A DNA stretch of 64,000 nt, taken from Leuconostoc suionicum. GTDB taxonomy: Bacteria; Bacillota; Bacilli; Lactobacillales; Lactobacillaceae. The stretch is from positions 1,382,501 through 1,446,500 of the forward strand of contig NZ_CP015247.1 of assembly GCF_001891125.1 (NCBI RefSeq), in the 5' to 3' direction. Of the stretch, positions 6,600-16,507 are shown one piece after another. The position numbers and the translations under genes were made by a program. The stretch's first letter is position 1; each line of letters starts with the position of its first letter. The notes beneath the pieces were generated by a model. That model was not told the DNA's origin and searched no databases. It saw nothing but the letters and a program-made list of their open reading frames with translations.

Positions 6600-7232
6600 A
6601 TGATTAAAATAAAAGAAGCCGCGGTTGATTCCGTGCAAGGTGCTCGTGAAATGATATCACGTGGGGCCAATCGTATTGAATTAAATTCACGACTTGATTT
6701 GGGTGGCATTACACCTGATACTAAAAAAATTATTGATACATTAGCGATTGCTAATGAGTTACCTGTTGTTATCATGGTTCGCCCACGTGGTGGTGATTTT
6801 GAATATATCAGCAGTGAAATCGAACAAATGTTGGATACCATGCAGATAATTGCTGATGTTGGCGGTGAGATAGTCACTTTCGGTGCTGTCTCCGCCGATG
6901 ACCTAGACTTTAATAGCATGTCTATTTTAATTGGTTGCGCTCATAAATTGCATTTACAAGTTGTCATGCATATGGCATTTGATCAAATCGCAAACCATAA
7001 ACAACAAAATGCAATGAACTGGCTATCTGACCATGGTGTCAAGCGGATACTAACTCATGGTGGTCCACTTTCAGTACCAATTATACAGTCACTGCCTCAT
7101 TTGCAAACATTAGTCAACAGCTCCCCAGCGAATTTGACTATTTTACCTGGTGGCGGTGTCACAAAGATGAATGCTGAATCCATAGCTAATATTCTAGGCG
7201 TTAATGAGGTCCATGGCACACAAATTGTTTAA
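6600..7232 (+). CDS. cutC: CutC family protein
   Basis: 210 residues, TIM-barrel CutC family, historically linked to copper homeostasis although the biochemical role is unclear. Family motifs visible: GANRIELNSRLDLGGITP (residues 23-40), VMVRPRGGDFEY, HMAFD (catalytic-barrel strand) and RILTHGG. No good ribosome site is seen before the ATG at 6600 (an AAAGG lies 20 bases upstream), and the gene begins only 29 bases after the rpmF terminator, so it may depend on read-through or a weak promoter. Confidence 0.88.
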   Translation: MIKIKEAAVDSVQGAREMISRGANRIELNSRLDLGGITPDTKKIIDTLAIANELPVVIMVRPRGGDFEYISSEIEQMLDTMQIIADVGGEIVTFGAVSADDLDFNSMSILIGCAHKLHLQVVMHMAFDQIANHKQQNAMNWLSDHGVKRILTHGGPLSVPIIQSLPHLQTLVNSSPANLTILPGGGVTKMNAESIANILGVNEVHGTQIV

Positions 7233-7269
7233 TTTTTAGCACGATACGATTTTAAAATCAAGGAGAGCT

Positions 7270-7914
7270 ATGATGGATAACAAAAAAATAATTGTTGTTG
7301 GTGGGACAGGTTTTGTTGGTCAAGGCATCTTATCGGCTTTGAACAACAAAGGCTTTGAATTGCATAGTTTATCACGGCATCAATTCCGTCCTACTAACGT
7401 AACTGACCAAGTTACTTACCACGTCGCTGATTTAAATAAGGCTGGGGAATGGCAAGACTTACTCAAAGAAGCGGATTGGGTTGTTGATGCTGTAGGAATA
7501 TTGCTACCCAATCCTTTCAAACATATTAATTACCAAAACAGTAGCGTTCAGCCCGCGCAAAGACTCTTGGATGTTCTTGCGACAACGAATCAGACTAAGT
7601 TTTTGTTTGTTTCCGCCAATGCGACACCTTTCTTTTTAAATGCCTATTTGCGGGCCAAACTATCCGTAGAGCACTCGGCTAAAGCCCTATTAAACGACAG
7701 AGCCTATAATGTTTATCCTGGTATTGTCTATGATAAATCAAGAATTTATTCTTATATTCCCGCTATTATTCTTGTAACTCTACAACACATTCCGGGATTA
7801 AAATTTTTACAGCGTTATCGTCCTATAAGTCGCAAAACCTTTGCTATAGAAGTTGAAAATATTTTAAATGGCAAGGAAAGCGCCCTACTGAAACGAAATA
7901 TAAAAATGAAATAA
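7270..7914 (+). CDS. NAD(P)-binding Rossmann-fold protein (extended SDR-like)
   Basis: 214 residues. The N-terminus IIVVGGTGFVGQGIL is a dinucleotide-binding GxxGxxG motif as in atypical extended short-chain dehydrogenases and NAD-dependent epimerase-like proteins (NDUFA9/YbjT type). No catalytic YxxxK is evident (YLRAK around residue 129 is the nearest). Substrate unknown. Two adjacent ATGs (7270, 7273) follow the GGAGAG ribosome site. Lies 37 bases after cutC and may share its transcript; a strong terminator follows. Confidence 0.75.
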   Translation: MMDNKKIIVVGGTGFVGQGILSALNNKGFELHSLSRHQFRPTNVTDQVTYHVADLNKAGEWQDLLKEADWVVDAVGILLPNPFKHINYQNSSVQPAQRLLDVLATTNQTKFLFVSANATPFFLNAYLRAKLSVEHSAKALLNDRAYNVYPGIVYDKSRIYSYIPAIILVTLQHIPGLKFLQRYRPISRKTFAIEVENILNGKESALLKRNIKMK

Positions 7915-7918
7915 GTGC

Positions 7919-7960
7919 TAAAAAAACGTTTGACTAAATGATTTAGTCAAACGCTTTTTA
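7919..7960. terminator. Bidirectional terminator
   Basis: CGTTTGACTAAA/TTTAGTCAAACG, 12-bp perfect stem with TGA loop, A run before and T run after. Serves the convergent SDR gene (+) and SemiSWEET gene (-). Confidence 0.9.
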
Positions 7961-7979
7961 TTATCTATAACTTGATTTT

Positions 7980-8294
7980 TTAATGAATATAGACCGTTAC
8001 TACCGTTACTACACCGAAAATCACACCTGGTATATTAGCTAGAATCACAGGCCAATCCTTATAGGTTTTTAACCAGCCATAAGTTACCCACAAAGTTGCA
8101 TTAACTGTGGCACACAGAGGTTGAAGTACCGATACAGGTTTTCCGGACAAATTGGCTGTAATCTGTGGAATATAAGAAATATACATCAAACAGCAAAATA
8201 CTACCGCTACCTTACTTAACAGTTTCAGAAATCTAATTCTCTCTTGACTAACTTCTTTTCTTGACTCTTTCGGGACGTAATTGTCGTAATTCAT
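7980..8294 (-). CDS. SemiSWEET-type transporter
   Basis: 104 residues with three membrane segments (about residues 28-46, 57-75, 83-103) and the PQ-loop motif YIPQITANLSGK. SemiSWEETs act as homodimers that move sugars across the membrane; the actual substrate here is unknown. Good ribosome site AAAGGAACCC upstream of the ATG. Stands alone, with a shared terminator at its 3' end. Confidence 0.8.
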   Translation of the reverse strand: MNYDNYVPKESRKEVSQERIRFLKLLSKVAVVFCCLMYISYIPQITANLSGKPVSVLQPLCATVNATLWVTYGWLKTYKDWPVILANIPGVIFGVVTVVTVYIH

Positions 8295-8451
8295 TGGGTT
8301 CCTTTCATATGTAAATACAATGATTTCATTATAACATTATGTGATTTTTATGTAAAATACGCCACAAATATCGTTTTATATTTTAGGATGAATGCTATGT
8401 TCTTCACATTTAAAAAATTTAAACTGATTCCTAATTTTTGAATTCAAAACG

Positions 8452-8727
8452 TTGTATAACAAAAACAGTTTGAATATCGGTGTATCATTAACTTGTCATT
8501 TTTGCCCAGATATTGTGGCTGCTTGCCAACACATTGCCGCAATTAATGATAATGTAACTGCCGAAATGATTGACTTGCAATTATTCCCTGAACTACGCGA
8601 ATCACATCATATCATGAGTGTGCCCGCAATGATTATTAATAATAGCGATAATGTTATTTTTGGTAGCCAATCACTGGAAGAAATCGTTTCCGCCATTGAG
8701 ACAAGCAACCCGTTACCTGTCCTTTGA
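8452..8727 (+). CDS. AhpF N-terminal-like thioredoxin-fold domain, possibly a remnant
   Basis: 91 codons from a TTG. The stretch VSLTCHFCPDIVAACQHIAAIN, MIDLQLFPEL and IMSVPAMIINN closely resemble the second thioredoxin-fold domain at the N-terminus of AhpF, which passes electrons to AhpC through the CxxC pair (CHFC here). The FAD/NADH half of AhpF is absent. No ribosome site precedes the TTG, and an in-frame TGA lies 10 codons upstream. It may be a stand-alone redox protein or the relic of an ahpF gene. A terminator follows. Confidence 0.6.
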   Translation: MYNKNSLNIGVSLTCHFCPDIVAACQHIAAINDNVTAEMIDLQLFPELRESHHIMSVPAMIINNSDNVIFGSQSLEEIVSAIETSNPLPVL

Positions 8728-8734
8728 TTTAAAT

Positions 8735-8766
8735 AAAAAAAACTACTCTAGGTTAAGTAGTTTTTT
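8735..8766 (+). terminator. Terminator after the AhpF-like ORF
   Basis: AAACTACT/AGTAGTTT stem with six T at its end. Its presence suggests the short upstream ORF is or was transcribed as a unit. Confidence 0.8.
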
Positions 8767-8910
8767 ATGCATACAAATATTAGAAGTGAACCAACTCCTC
8801 TATTATTACGTGATACAATTAAAGAATGATAAATTAAACCAATAAAACGTTTGTAACTATGATATAAATATTTTCTCAGCTGCAACAAATGATAAAAGGA
8901 AGTACACAGA

Positions 8911-10605
8911 ATGCCCTTAGATGGACTATTTACGCACGCGATTGTGCATGAACTAAATGATTTAATTACAGGTGGCCGCATCACCAAGGTTCACCAACCT
9001 TATCCAAATGAAATTGTACTCGTGGTCCGCAATAATGGGCAGAACTATCCGCTCCTACTGAGTGCTCATCCCAGCTACGCACGTGCCCAAATCACACGTA
9101 TTCCCTACGAAAACCCGCAAACTGCACCAAACTTCGTAATGTTTTTACGACGCTATTTAGAAGGCGCTAAATTACAAAAAATTGAGCAGGTTGAAAATGA
9201 TCGTATCATTAATTTTTACGTTAATGCACGTAATGAATTAGGGGACATACAAGAAATCCGCTTAACCTTGGAGATGATGGGACGTCACTCAAACCTGTTT
9301 TTAGTTCGCGAAAGTGATGCCCGTATCTTGGAACTAATTAAACACGTTCCTGCCGACCAAAATCGTGTCCGTTCTTTGATTCCTGGTGCAACTTATGTTT
9401 TGCCTCCTGCCCAGAATTTGAAGAATCCGTTTACTGCAGGGCTAGATGGTTTAGCTCAAATGATCCTAGATACGCCTTTCGAAGAATGGCCCAAATACAT
9501 TCAAAAAACATATCAAGGATTCGGAAAAGAATCCGCGGAAGCATTGGCTCGAGCAATTGATCAGACAGGTGATCAATTAGCACATGCGCGTGATTGGTTG
9601 GCTCATTTTGACCATCTCACCCCCACACTTTTCACTTCAAAAGATGGTTCTCTTAGCTACTCTGCCTTTGAGTGGTTGCAAGACAGCGTGTCACAGGAAG
9701 AATTTTCAACGTTAGGCACCATGCTTGACGCCTATTACATCGGAAAAGCTGAAAGAGAACGTGTCAACCAACAAGCCGGTACCCTCGTTCGGGTTGTTAA
9801 AAACGAATTGAAAAAAAATACGGCTAAACGAAAGAAATTATTAAAAACGCTTGAAGACGCTGAAAACGCTGATGAGTTAAAAGTCAAAGGCGATTTACTA
9901 ATTACCTATCCCCATCTCGTTCAAAAAGGGATGAAAAGCGTATCTATTGAAAATTATTATGACAATAATAATTTACTAGAAATCCCCTTAGATCCTAAAC
10001 TAAACGGTCTGAAAAATGCTGAAAAATATTTCAACAGATACCGTAAATTACGTACGGCCGTAGATTTTGTTAATGAGCAAATTGCGTTGACCGACGCAGA
10101 AATTGACTATTTTAATAATATTGTCGCACAATTAGATGTTGCATCTCCAAAGGACGTAGAAGATATCCGCCTCGAATTAACCGCTGAGGGATACATTCGC
10201 GCCAATAAGAAAAATAAACAAAAACCAAAGGTATCAAAGCCTGATAAATTTGAAAGTTCCGATGGCACGTTGATTGAAGTTGGTAAAAACAACTTACAAA
10301 ACGAAAGACTTTCATTAAAACAAGCTGATCGTCGAGATATTTGGCTACACGTCCAAAAAATACCAGGATCACACGTTATTATTCATGATTCTAAACCTTC
10401 AGATACAACACTTATTGAGGCCGCAAAGCTCGCTGCTTACTTCAGCAAGGCTCGTGAATCTGCCAATGTTCCCGTCGATTATTTACCCGCCGGAAAACTG
10501 CGCAAACCAAATGGTTCAAAGCCAGGTTTTGTTATTTTTGAAGGACAGCAAACACTATATGTTACGCCCGATGCTAGTTTAGTATCAAAGCTGAGAATAA
10601 AATAA
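8911..10605 (+). CDS. rqcH: Rqc2 homologue RqcH (NFACT protein)
   Basis: 564 residues. Bacterial ribosome quality-control factor that binds obstructed 50S subunits with tRNA-Ala and adds C-terminal alanine tails to stalled chains. Formerly annotated as fibronectin-binding protein FbpA. NFACT-N domain at the N-terminus with the D97-R98 pair (VENDRII) needed for tRNA recruitment, coiled coil around residues 290-420, then NFACT-R with DIWLHVQKIPGSHVII. Ribosome site AAGGAA upstream. Monocistronic with its own terminator. Confidence 0.93.
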   Translation: MPLDGLFTHAIVHELNDLITGGRITKVHQPYPNEIVLVVRNNGQNYPLLLSAHPSYARAQITRIPYENPQTAPNFVMFLRRYLEGAKLQKIEQVENDRIINFYVNARNELGDIQEIRLTLEMMGRHSNLFLVRESDARILELIKHVPADQNRVRSLIPGATYVLPPAQNLKNPFTAGLDGLAQMILDTPFEEWPKYIQKTYQGFGKESAEALARAIDQTGDQLAHARDWLAHFDHLTPTLFTSKDGSLSYSAFEWLQDSVSQEEFSTLGTMLDAYYIGKAERERVNQQAGTLVRVVKNELKKNTAKRKKLLKTLEDAENADELKVKGDLLITYPHLVQKGMKSVSIENYYDNNNLLEIPLDPKLNGLKNAEKYFNRYRKLRTAVDFVNEQIALTDAEIDYFNNIVAQLDVASPKDVEDIRLELTAEGYIRANKKNKQKPKVSKPDKFESSDGTLIEVGKNNLQNERLSLKQADRRDIWLHVQKIPGSHVIIHDSKPSDTTLIEAAKLAAYFSKARESANVPVDYLPAGKLRKPNGSKPGFVIFEGQQTLYVTPDASLVSKLRIK

Positions 10606-10639
10606 TAAAAAGACCAAAACAAATGCTTTGGTCTTTTTA
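10606..10639 (+). terminator. Terminator after rqcH
   Basis: AAAAAGACCAAA/TTTGGTCTTTTT stem right after the rqcH stop. Confidence 0.9.
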
Positions 10640-10960
10640 TTTGCTCGACTGGATTTCAAATCCACATAACAAAATCATATCCCAAAACCTATTCTCGCAC
10701 GTCATTATAGTCGTTAAACTGATTAGCTACAATTTTATCCTTAAATAAGTTTTCTGTCATTGGATGCCATCATCCCCTACCCATTTTTAAAGTTACTATT
10801 AATCTAATCTCATGCAAGAAATGACCGATAAGCTTGACCAACAGGTTGCGTATACTACTAGGTCAAAGGGAATTGGAATTACCCGAAGTAGAAGATTAGC
10901 ACTGGCAATCACTTAAGTGACCTATTTCTGTTATTTCATTAGAGAATCAAACCGACATAC
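10640..10960. other. Intergenic region with two doubtful short frames
   Basis: 320 bases between rqcH and argF without a convincing gene. On the minus strand 10689-10760 reads MTENLFKDKIVANQFNDYNDVRE behind AGGGGATG. On the plus strand a 34-codon frame starting at 10813 reads MQEMTDKLDQQVAYTT and onward. Neither has a recognised family; they could be gene relics. A GCTTGACC/GGTCAAAG partial repeat is also seen. Nothing else identified. Confidence 0.3.
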
Positions 10961-10992
10961 AAAAAGGATCCTAATTATTTAGAATCCTTTTC
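10961..10992 (-). terminator. Terminator of the argGHF operon
   Basis: Minus strand AAAAGGAT-CTAA/TTAG-ATCCTTTTT hairpin with one internal mismatch and a T run, just after argF. Confidence 0.75.
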
Positions 10993-11005
10993 CCTTTTGC
11001 TATTT

Positions 11006-12022
11006 TTAATTCAGTTCAGGAATAAACATATTTCCTAAAGTTGCTGCCATGACAGCTTTAATTGTATGTAGCCGGTTTTCTGCTTGCTCAAATTGATGCG
11101 CATATGAAGCATGAAAGACCTCATCAGTGATTTCCATCTCTTTAATACCAAACTTATCATAAATGTCTTGCGCCATTTTAGTATTCAAGTCATGAAATGC
11201 TGGTAAATCATGTAACACAATCACCTGTTCATTGTTTGTTTTTTTGACTAATGTTGCGTTAATTTGATAAGGTGATAATAACTTTATTCTTTCTGCAAAC
11301 GTATCTTCTTCACCCATCGAAGCCCACACATCCGTGTACAAGACGTCAACACCATCTACGCCAGCATCAATGTCATCTGTAACAATCAATTTTGCGCCCG
11401 ATTCAGCAGCTTTCTGATTGGCTATATTTAGAATTTCTTCACTTGGTTGCAAACTTTTTGGTGACACAATGTGCACATTAACGCCTAATATTGCCCCTGT
11501 TACCAACAGAGAATTAGCAACGTTATTCCGACCATCACCCATATAGGCTAAGGTAACACCAGCTATATGGCCTAGCTGCTCCTTAATAGTAAGAAAATCA
11601 GCTAACATTTGCGTTGGATGCCAATCATCTGTCAGCCCATTCCAAACTGGCACGCCACTGTAAGTGGCTAATCCTTCCACTGTAGCTTGTGAAAATCCGC
11701 GATATTCAATTGCATCGTACATGCTCCCAAAGACCTTTGCCGTATCTTCTAGGGATTCTTTTTTGCCAAATTGAATATCGTTTTTACCTAGAAACTCTGG
11801 ATGAGCGCCTAAGTCATTTGCAGCAACGGTAAAAGAAGAACGCGTACGCGTTGAAGTTTTTTCAAACAACAAGGCAATGTTTTTGCCCTCTAAATACTTA
11901 TGGGGAATATTATTTTGTTTCAAATATTTAAAATGTGCTGCTAAATCAATGAGCGTTTCTAACTCTTTTTTTGTAAAATCAATTTCTTTAAGAAAAGATT
12001 TTCCTTGAAAATGTGAATGCAT
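11006..12022 (-). CDS. argF: Ornithine carbamoyltransferase with HDLP motif
   Basis: 338 residues, joins carbamoyl phosphate and ornithine to citrulline. Carbamoyl-phosphate motif STRTRS at 57-62, HPTQ at 135-138 and the ornithine-specific SMG loop at 235-237. The usual HCLP motif reads HDLPAFHD at 271-278, so the conserved cysteine is Asp. Last gene of argG-argH-argF; its ATG overlaps the argH stop by one base (TAATG), suggesting translational coupling. Could act in biosynthesis or, reversed, in arginine catabolism; pairing with argGH favours biosynthesis. Confidence 0.93.
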   Translation of the reverse strand: MHSHFQGKSFLKEIDFTKKELETLIDLAAHFKYLKQNNIPHKYLEGKNIALLFEKTSTRTRSSFTVAANDLGAHPEFLGKNDIQFGKKESLEDTAKVFGSMYDAIEYRGFSQATVEGLATYSGVPVWNGLTDDWHPTQMLADFLTIKEQLGHIAGVTLAYMGDGRNNVANSLLVTGAILGVNVHIVSPKSLQPSEEILNIANQKAAESGAKLIVTDDIDAGVDGVDVLYTDVWASMGEEDTFAERIKLLSPYQINATLVKKTNNEQVIVLHDLPAFHDLNTKMAQDIYDKFGIKEMEITDEVFHASYAHQFEQAENRLHTIKAVMAATLGNMFIPELN

Positions 12023-13404
12023 TACCTTGCCTCCAAAATCTTTTTATTTCTTACAATTTCTTTTTTAACATTCTCAACAGCTGTACCGCCTAACGAAGTG
12101 CGTCGGTTAACTGCTGTTTCAGACTGTAGTTTGTCGTAAATGTCTTCTTCTATTTGCGGGGCTACGGCTTGCAAATCAGATAGAGCCATTTTTTGTAATG
12201 GCGTTTTTGATTGAATACCAGTCAAAACCAATTGTCCCACAATTGCGTGGGCTTCACGGAATGGTACACCTTTAGTGGCCAAGTAATCCGCTAGTTCAGT
12301 CGCATTTGAAAAATCATCTTGTGTTGTAGCCAGCATACGTTCTTTATGAACCGTCAAGCCACTTAGCATACCCGTAAACACCTTAACAGAGGCTAGAACC
12401 GTATCCATCATATCAAAGACCTGTTCTTTATCCTCTTGCATATCTTTGTTGTAGGCTAGTGGTAATGACTTCATCGTTGTCAACAGACCCATTAATGCGC
12501 CATAACTTCTTCCTGTTTTTCCACGAACTAATTCAGCAAAATCAGCATTCTTTTTTTGTGGCATAATTGACGATCCGGTTGAAAAATCATCTGATAGTTC
12601 AATGTAGTTAAATTCGTAAGTTGACCACAAAATTAATTCTTCTGCCATTCTAGATAGATGCATCATTAATATAGCAGCGTTTGACAAGAATTCTAAAGCA
12701 AAATCACGATCTGACACAGCATCTAATGAGTTGTGATAAATACTGTCAAAACCCAGTTCTGAAGCAACAAATTCACGGTCAATCGGGAAAGTTGTCCCGG
12801 CTAATGCTGCTGCTCCTAACGGCAAAATGTCTGTATGCTTTTGATTGAATTCGAAACGTTCATAATCACGTTGAAACATCTCAAAGTATGCAAGAAGATA
12901 GTGACCATAAGTTATTGGCTGTGCATGTTGCAAATGCGTATACCCAGACATGATAGTTCCTGCATGAGTTGTCGCCAAAGTTAGCAACTCCTCTTGCAAT
13001 TCAGTTAAAGATTCTAGAACGTGAGGCAAACGATGCTTGACCCATAAATGAAAATCAGTGGCCACTTGGTCATTACGAGAACGAGCAGTATGCAATTTCC
13101 CTGCAACCGGACCAATTTTTTCGGTCAATAATGATTCGATATTCATATGAATATCTTCGTTTTTAACGTCAAACTCAATTTTTCCAGCAATTAGTTCTTC
13201 ATTGATGATTTTCAAACCAGCAGCGATTTTTTCTGATTCCTCCGTACTGATAATGCCTTGTTTGCCAAGCATTTTCGCATGTGCTATCGAACCTTCAATA
13301 TCTTCAGCTGCCATTTTTTGATCGAAGTGAATTGAAGCACCAAATTCATCTACCCATTCTGCAGCTTTAGCAGTAAAACGACCACCCCATAATTTATCAC
13401 TCAT
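12022..13404 (-). CDS. argH: Argininosuccinate lyase
   Basis: 460 residues, splits argininosuccinate to arginine and fumarate. Fumarase/aspartase superfamily signature [10 protein letters not shown] near residue 280 and N-terminal [10 protein letters not shown]. The frame is open to 13431, but the conserved start MSDK at 13404 lies 11 bases after GGGAG. Middle gene of argG-argH-argF. Confidence 0.96.
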   Translation of the reverse strand: MSDKLWGGRFTAKAAEWVDEFGASIHFDQKMAAEDIEGSIAHAKMLGKQGIISTEESEKIAAGLKIINEELIAGKIEFDVKNEDIHMNIESLLTEKIGPVAGKLHTARSRNDQVATDFHLWVKHRLPHVLESLTELQEELLTLATTHAGTIMSGYTHLQHAQPITYGHYLLAYFEMFQRDYERFEFNQKHTDILPLGAAALAGTTFPIDREFVASELGFDSIYHNSLDAVSDRDFALEFLSNAAILMMHLSRMAEELILWSTYEFNYIELSDDFSTGSSIMPQKKNADFAELVRGKTGRSYGALMGLLTTMKSLPLAYNKDMQEDKEQVFDMMDTVLASVKVFTGMLSGLTVHKERMLATTQDDFSNATELADYLATKGVPFREAHAIVGQLVLTGIQSKTPLQKMALSDLQAVAPQIEEDIYDKLQSETAVNRRTSLGGTAVENVKKEIVRNKKILEAR

Positions 13405-13459
13405 ATTATTCATTACTCCCTTTATTGCCATCTACGTACACGAGCTAAGCTCGTATTTT

Positions 13460-14686
13460 TTATTTCACTGTGTTCTTTTTTGCTTGTGAATGGACATGAT
13501 TGACTTGTTCATAAACCGTATTACTTAGTGTCCACAATTTGATAAATCCTACCGCAGATGCTTGATCAAATGATGATGCTGATGTATACGTTGCCAAATC
13601 TTCATCGTATAGTGAGTTGTGTTCAGATTGACGGGCAACCGCAGTGGCATTACCCTTAAACAATTTCATCTTAACCACACCATTGACATTTTGTTGTGTG
13701 CTATCAATAAAGGCCATTAAACTATCAAACAATGGCGATACCCACTTCGCTTCATAAACCAAATTAGCTAGCTGTTGTTCCACAATTGGCTTGAAATGAG
13801 CAACATCACGTTCGAGTGTCAAATCTTCCAAATCCTTATGTGCTGTCATCAATACAGCTGCAGCTGGTGCTTCATAAATTTCACGTGACTTAATACCAAC
13901 CAAACGATTTTCAATATGATCGATACGGCCAATACCATGCTTTCCAGCAAGCTCATTAACCGCCACAATGAGCTTTTCTAATGACAATACTTCACCATTA
14001 AGCGCGACTGGCACACCAGCTTCGAAAGTAACATCAATAAATTCTGGTGTATCCGGCGCATCTTCAATGGCAGTAGTTAATGCAAAAGCATCTTCCGGTG
14101 CTTGATTCCATGGATTTTCTAAGATACCAGCTTCATTGGCACGTCCCCATAAATTCTCATCAATTGAGTATGGTGAATCTAAATCAATAGGTACCGGAAC
14201 ATCGTGTTCTTGTGCATATTGAATTTCTTCTTCACGTGACCACTGAAAATCACGAATGGGCGCTTCAATCTTCATGTCAGGGTCCAATGCATGAATTGCG
14301 GCTTCGAAACGTACTTGATCGTTACCATGACCCGTTGAGCCATGCGCAATCGCAACGGCATCATTTTCATGTGCGATGTCAACTAACTTTTTGATGATTA
14401 ATGGACGAGACAAAGCTGATACCATTGGATATTCGCCTTCATACATCATGTTAGCTTTAATAACTGGTGCAACATATTTATCCGCAAATTCAGCTTTTGC
14501 ATCAATAACAATTGATTGTTTGGCACCAACTTTTAGGGCTTTTGCTTGAATTTCATTTAAATTCTTGCCATGTTGTCCAACATCCAAAACAACTGCGATA
14601 ACATCGTACCCTTTATCCTTTAACCAAGGAATGGCTACTGAAGTATCTAAACCGCCGGAGTATGCTAATACTAATGTGTCTGTCAT
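13460..14686 (-). CDS. argG: Argininosuccinate synthase
   Basis: 408 residues. Joins citrulline and aspartate using ATP. PP-loop AYSGGLDTS at residues 8-16 and [14 protein letters not shown] around residue 115. First gene of the operon; a small ACGAGC/GCTCGT hairpin without a T run separates it from argH, possibly an RNA-processing or stability element. Only the last three arginine steps are encoded here, so ornithine must come from elsewhere in the genome or from the medium. Confidence 0.96.
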   Translation of the reverse strand: MTDTLVLAYSGGLDTSVAIPWLKDKGYDVIAVVLDVGQHGKNLNEIQAKALKVGAKQSIVIDAKAEFADKYVAPVIKANMMYEGEYPMVSALSRPLIIKKLVDIAHENDAVAIAHGSTGHGNDQVRFEAAIHALDPDMKIEAPIRDFQWSREEEIQYAQEHDVPVPIDLDSPYSIDENLWGRANEAGILENPWNQAPEDAFALTTAIEDAPDTPEFIDVTFEAGVPVALNGEVLSLEKLIVAVNELAGKHGIGRIDHIENRLVGIKSREIYEAPAAAVLMTAHKDLEDLTLERDVAHFKPIVEQQLANLVYEAKWVSPLFDSLMAFIDSTQQNVNGVVKMKLFKGNATAVARQSEHNSLYDEDLATYTSASSFDQASAVGFIKLWTLSNTVYEQVNHVHSQAKKNTVK

Positions 14687-14723
14687 AATTTTGCCCTCAT
14701 CATTTTTCTTTAGCTATTCGATG

Positions 14724-14810
14724 ATTATATATTAACTCCGTTTGGTTAAATATGCAATTATATTTCGTTTATATACAGTATAAAAGTGAATATATGCTAA
14801 TTTATTGTAT
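14724..14810 (-). promoter_or_regulatory. argG promoter region with ARG-box-like sequences
   Basis: A TATAAT (minus strand, 14724-14729) lies 38 bases from the argG start, and another occurs further upstream. The A/T-rich stretch up to 14810 has several TGNATA-type half sites such as TGCATATTTAA, TGTATATAAA and TGAATATATGC (either strand), as expected for ArgR binding. The assignment is by resemblance only. Confidence 0.35.
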
Positions 14811-14818
14811 ATTTAATA

Positions 14819-14865
14819 AAAAAAAGCAGATAAGATGTATTTATTCATCTTATTTGCTTTTTTAA
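14819..14865 (-). terminator. Terminator after purA
   Basis: Minus strand AAAAGCA-ATAAGATG/CATCTTAT-TGCTTTT hairpin followed by a T run. Confidence 0.85.
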
Positions 14866-14874
14866 TTATAATGT

Positions 14875-16158
14875 TTATTCCCAAACTGGGCGCAATAAAT
14901 GTGTCTGCTCTGGCTTAGGACCAACAGCGAAACTTAATAGATCAACTTCCAATAATTCAGAAATTCTATTCAAATAGTTCTGTGCATTAACTGGTAAGTC
15001 TTCAAACTTTGTGACACCAGTAATATCTTCTTCCCAACCAGGCAGAGTTTCAAAGTTAACATCTAATCCTTGGAACCAAGTATCTGATGCTGGGAAATGA
15101 TGAATTTCTTCACCTTTATAAGTATATGATGTTGCAATCTTCACTTCTTTTAACCCAGATAAAACATCTAATGAATTAATAGCTAGTTTTGTTAGGCCAG
15201 ATACTTGCACTGCATGACGCAATGCAACAACATCTAACCAGCCAATTCGGCGTGGGCGCTTTGTTACAACACCGTATTCATGGCCAATTTCACGAATATG
15301 GTCTGCTGTATCATTAAACAATTCTGTTGGAAATGGTCCCGAACCAACGCGTGATGTATAAGCTTTAATAACACCCACAACATCTTGAATTTGCTTTGGT
15401 CCCACACCCGCGCCATTCATAACGCCACCCGCAGTTGGATTTGAACTGGTAACAAATGGGTAGGTACCGTGGTCCACGTCTAACATGACCCCTTGGGCTC
15501 CTTCGAAAACCACACGCTTGTTTTCTTTCATTTGTTGGCCAAGTAAGTATGAGGTATCCGTAACGTATGGTGCTAATTGACGACCATACTCAACGTATTT
15601 ATCATATATTTCATTATAGTCAAGCGCTTCTTCACCATATAACTTGGTTAATTGGGCATTCTTGAATGGTAAGTACTCTTTTAACAACTTGCCAAAAATT
15701 TCTGGATCAATTAAGTCAGCAACACGAATACCAACACGTGAAATTTTATCTGTATAAGCTGGGCCGATACCCTTTTTTGTTGTACCAATACGATTATTTG
15801 ATGCTGTTTCAGATGCTTTGTCTAATGCGATATGATAAGGCATAATCACATGCGCTCGATTTGAAATAATCAAATTTTCAACTGTAACACCTTGAGACTC
15901 AACTTCTTTAATTTCAGCTAATAGTGCTTCTGGATTAATAACCACACCATTACCGATAATTGCAAGTTGACCCTTCGTAACGATTCCTGATGGCAATGCC
16001 GATAACTCAAATTTTGTATCACCATGCCAAATTGTGTGTCCTGCGTTATTACCACCTTGATAACGCACTACTGCGTCCGCATGTTCTGCGAAAAAGTCAA
16101 CGATTTTTCCTTTTCCTTCATCACCCCATTGCGAACCAACGACAATTACACCAGACAT
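14875..16158 (-). CDS. purA: Adenylosuccinate synthetase
   Basis: 427 residues, GTP-dependent joining of IMP and aspartate, first step to AMP. GDEGKGK phosphate loop at 12-18, GNNAGHTI near 35-42, and [14 protein letters not shown]. Monocistronic. It has a long 5' leader with a PurBox and an RNA structure in which its ribosome site GGAGAAAA can be paired away, so control may act at transcription and translation. Confidence 0.96.
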   Translation of the reverse strand: MSGVIVVGSQWGDEGKGKIVDFFAEHADAVVRYQGGNNAGHTIWHGDTKFELSALPSGIVTKGQLAIIGNGVVINPEALLAEIKEVESQGVTVENLIISNRAHVIMPYHIALDKASETASNNRIGTTKKGIGPAYTDKISRVGIRVADLIDPEIFGKLLKEYLPFKNAQLTKLYGEEALDYNEIYDKYVEYGRQLAPYVTDTSYLLGQQMKENKRVVFEGAQGVMLDVDHGTYPFVTSSNPTAGGVMNGAGVGPKQIQDVVGVIKAYTSRVGSGPFPTELFNDTADHIREIGHEYGVVTKRPRRIGWLDVVALRHAVQVSGLTKLAINSLDVLSGLKEVKIATSYTYKGEEIHHFPASDTWFQGLDVNFETLPGWEEDITGVTKFEDLPVNAQNYLNRISELLEVDLLSFAVGPKPEQTHLLRPVWE

Positions 16159-16162
16159 ATAT

Positions 16163-16261
16163 TTTTCTCCTATAACATCAATAGCTGCTTTCAGACGGGA
16201 TAGGCTTGTCGGAGAAAACTAGTTATTGTTAAGAATAATAACTAATCTGTTTGCACCTATC
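16163..16261 (-). promoter_or_regulatory. Structured purA 5' leader, candidate translational switch
   Basis: On the minus-strand RNA: stem GATAGG (16256-16261) with CCTATC (16199-16204), enclosing a perfect 8-bp hairpin TAGTTATT/AATAACTA (16220-16244). Between the hairpin and the closing stem lies TTTTCTCC (16211-16218), exactly complementary to the purA ribosome site GGAGAAAA (16163-16170). The fold could expose or hide the ribosome site. No known riboswitch class was recognised. Confidence 0.5.
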
Positions 16262-16297
16262 TGTGAGTGTCCCTCTATTCATGTTGCTTTTTTAGTA

Positions 16298-16344
16298 AAA
16301 AACGAACATTAAATGCGTTAAACGTTTTTTACTTATCCATTTTA
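16298..16344 (-). promoter_or_regulatory. purA promoter with PurBox
   Basis: Extended -10 TGGTAAAAT on the minus strand (16339-16346). Just downstream, AAAAACGAACATT (plus strand 16298-16310) matches 12 of 13 positions of the PurBox consensus AWWWCCGAACWWT, and a weaker inverted half follows near 16317-16330. This suggests control by PurR. The box also forms arms of an A/T-rich hairpin. Confidence 0.55.
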
Positions 16345-16432
16345 CCATATTTATAGATTTTATTTTGAGAATATTCCTATATTTTTCTAACATTTATTGA
16401 TTATAGATTAGTTTATTGCTTTTTCATTTAAA

Positions 16433-16460
16433 TAAAAAGGACATTATTTGCCCTTTTTAG
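16433..16460 (-). terminator. Second hairpin downstream of yebC
   Basis: Minus strand AAAAAGG-C/G-CCTTTTT hairpin with T run; backs up the stronger terminator at 16473-16500. Confidence 0.6.
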
Positions 16461-16472
16461 ATAGTTTTTTAC

Positions 16473-16500
16473 ATAAAAAAATACATCAACTGATGTATTT
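16473..16500 (-). terminator. Terminator after yebC
   Basis: Minus strand AATACATCA/TGATGTATT perfect stem followed by seven T. Confidence 0.85.
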
Positions 16501-16507
16501 AATGATG

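Noticed and set aside
16229-16282. 17-codon frame (MNRGTLTDRCKQISYYS) in the purA leader
   Set aside because: No ribosome site and it runs through the P1 and P2 stems; no run of one amino acid.
16290-16330. Hairpin GTAAAAAACG/CGTTTTTTAC as a terminator
   Set aside because: A/T-rich, overlaps the PurBox, and no T run follows on the purA strand.
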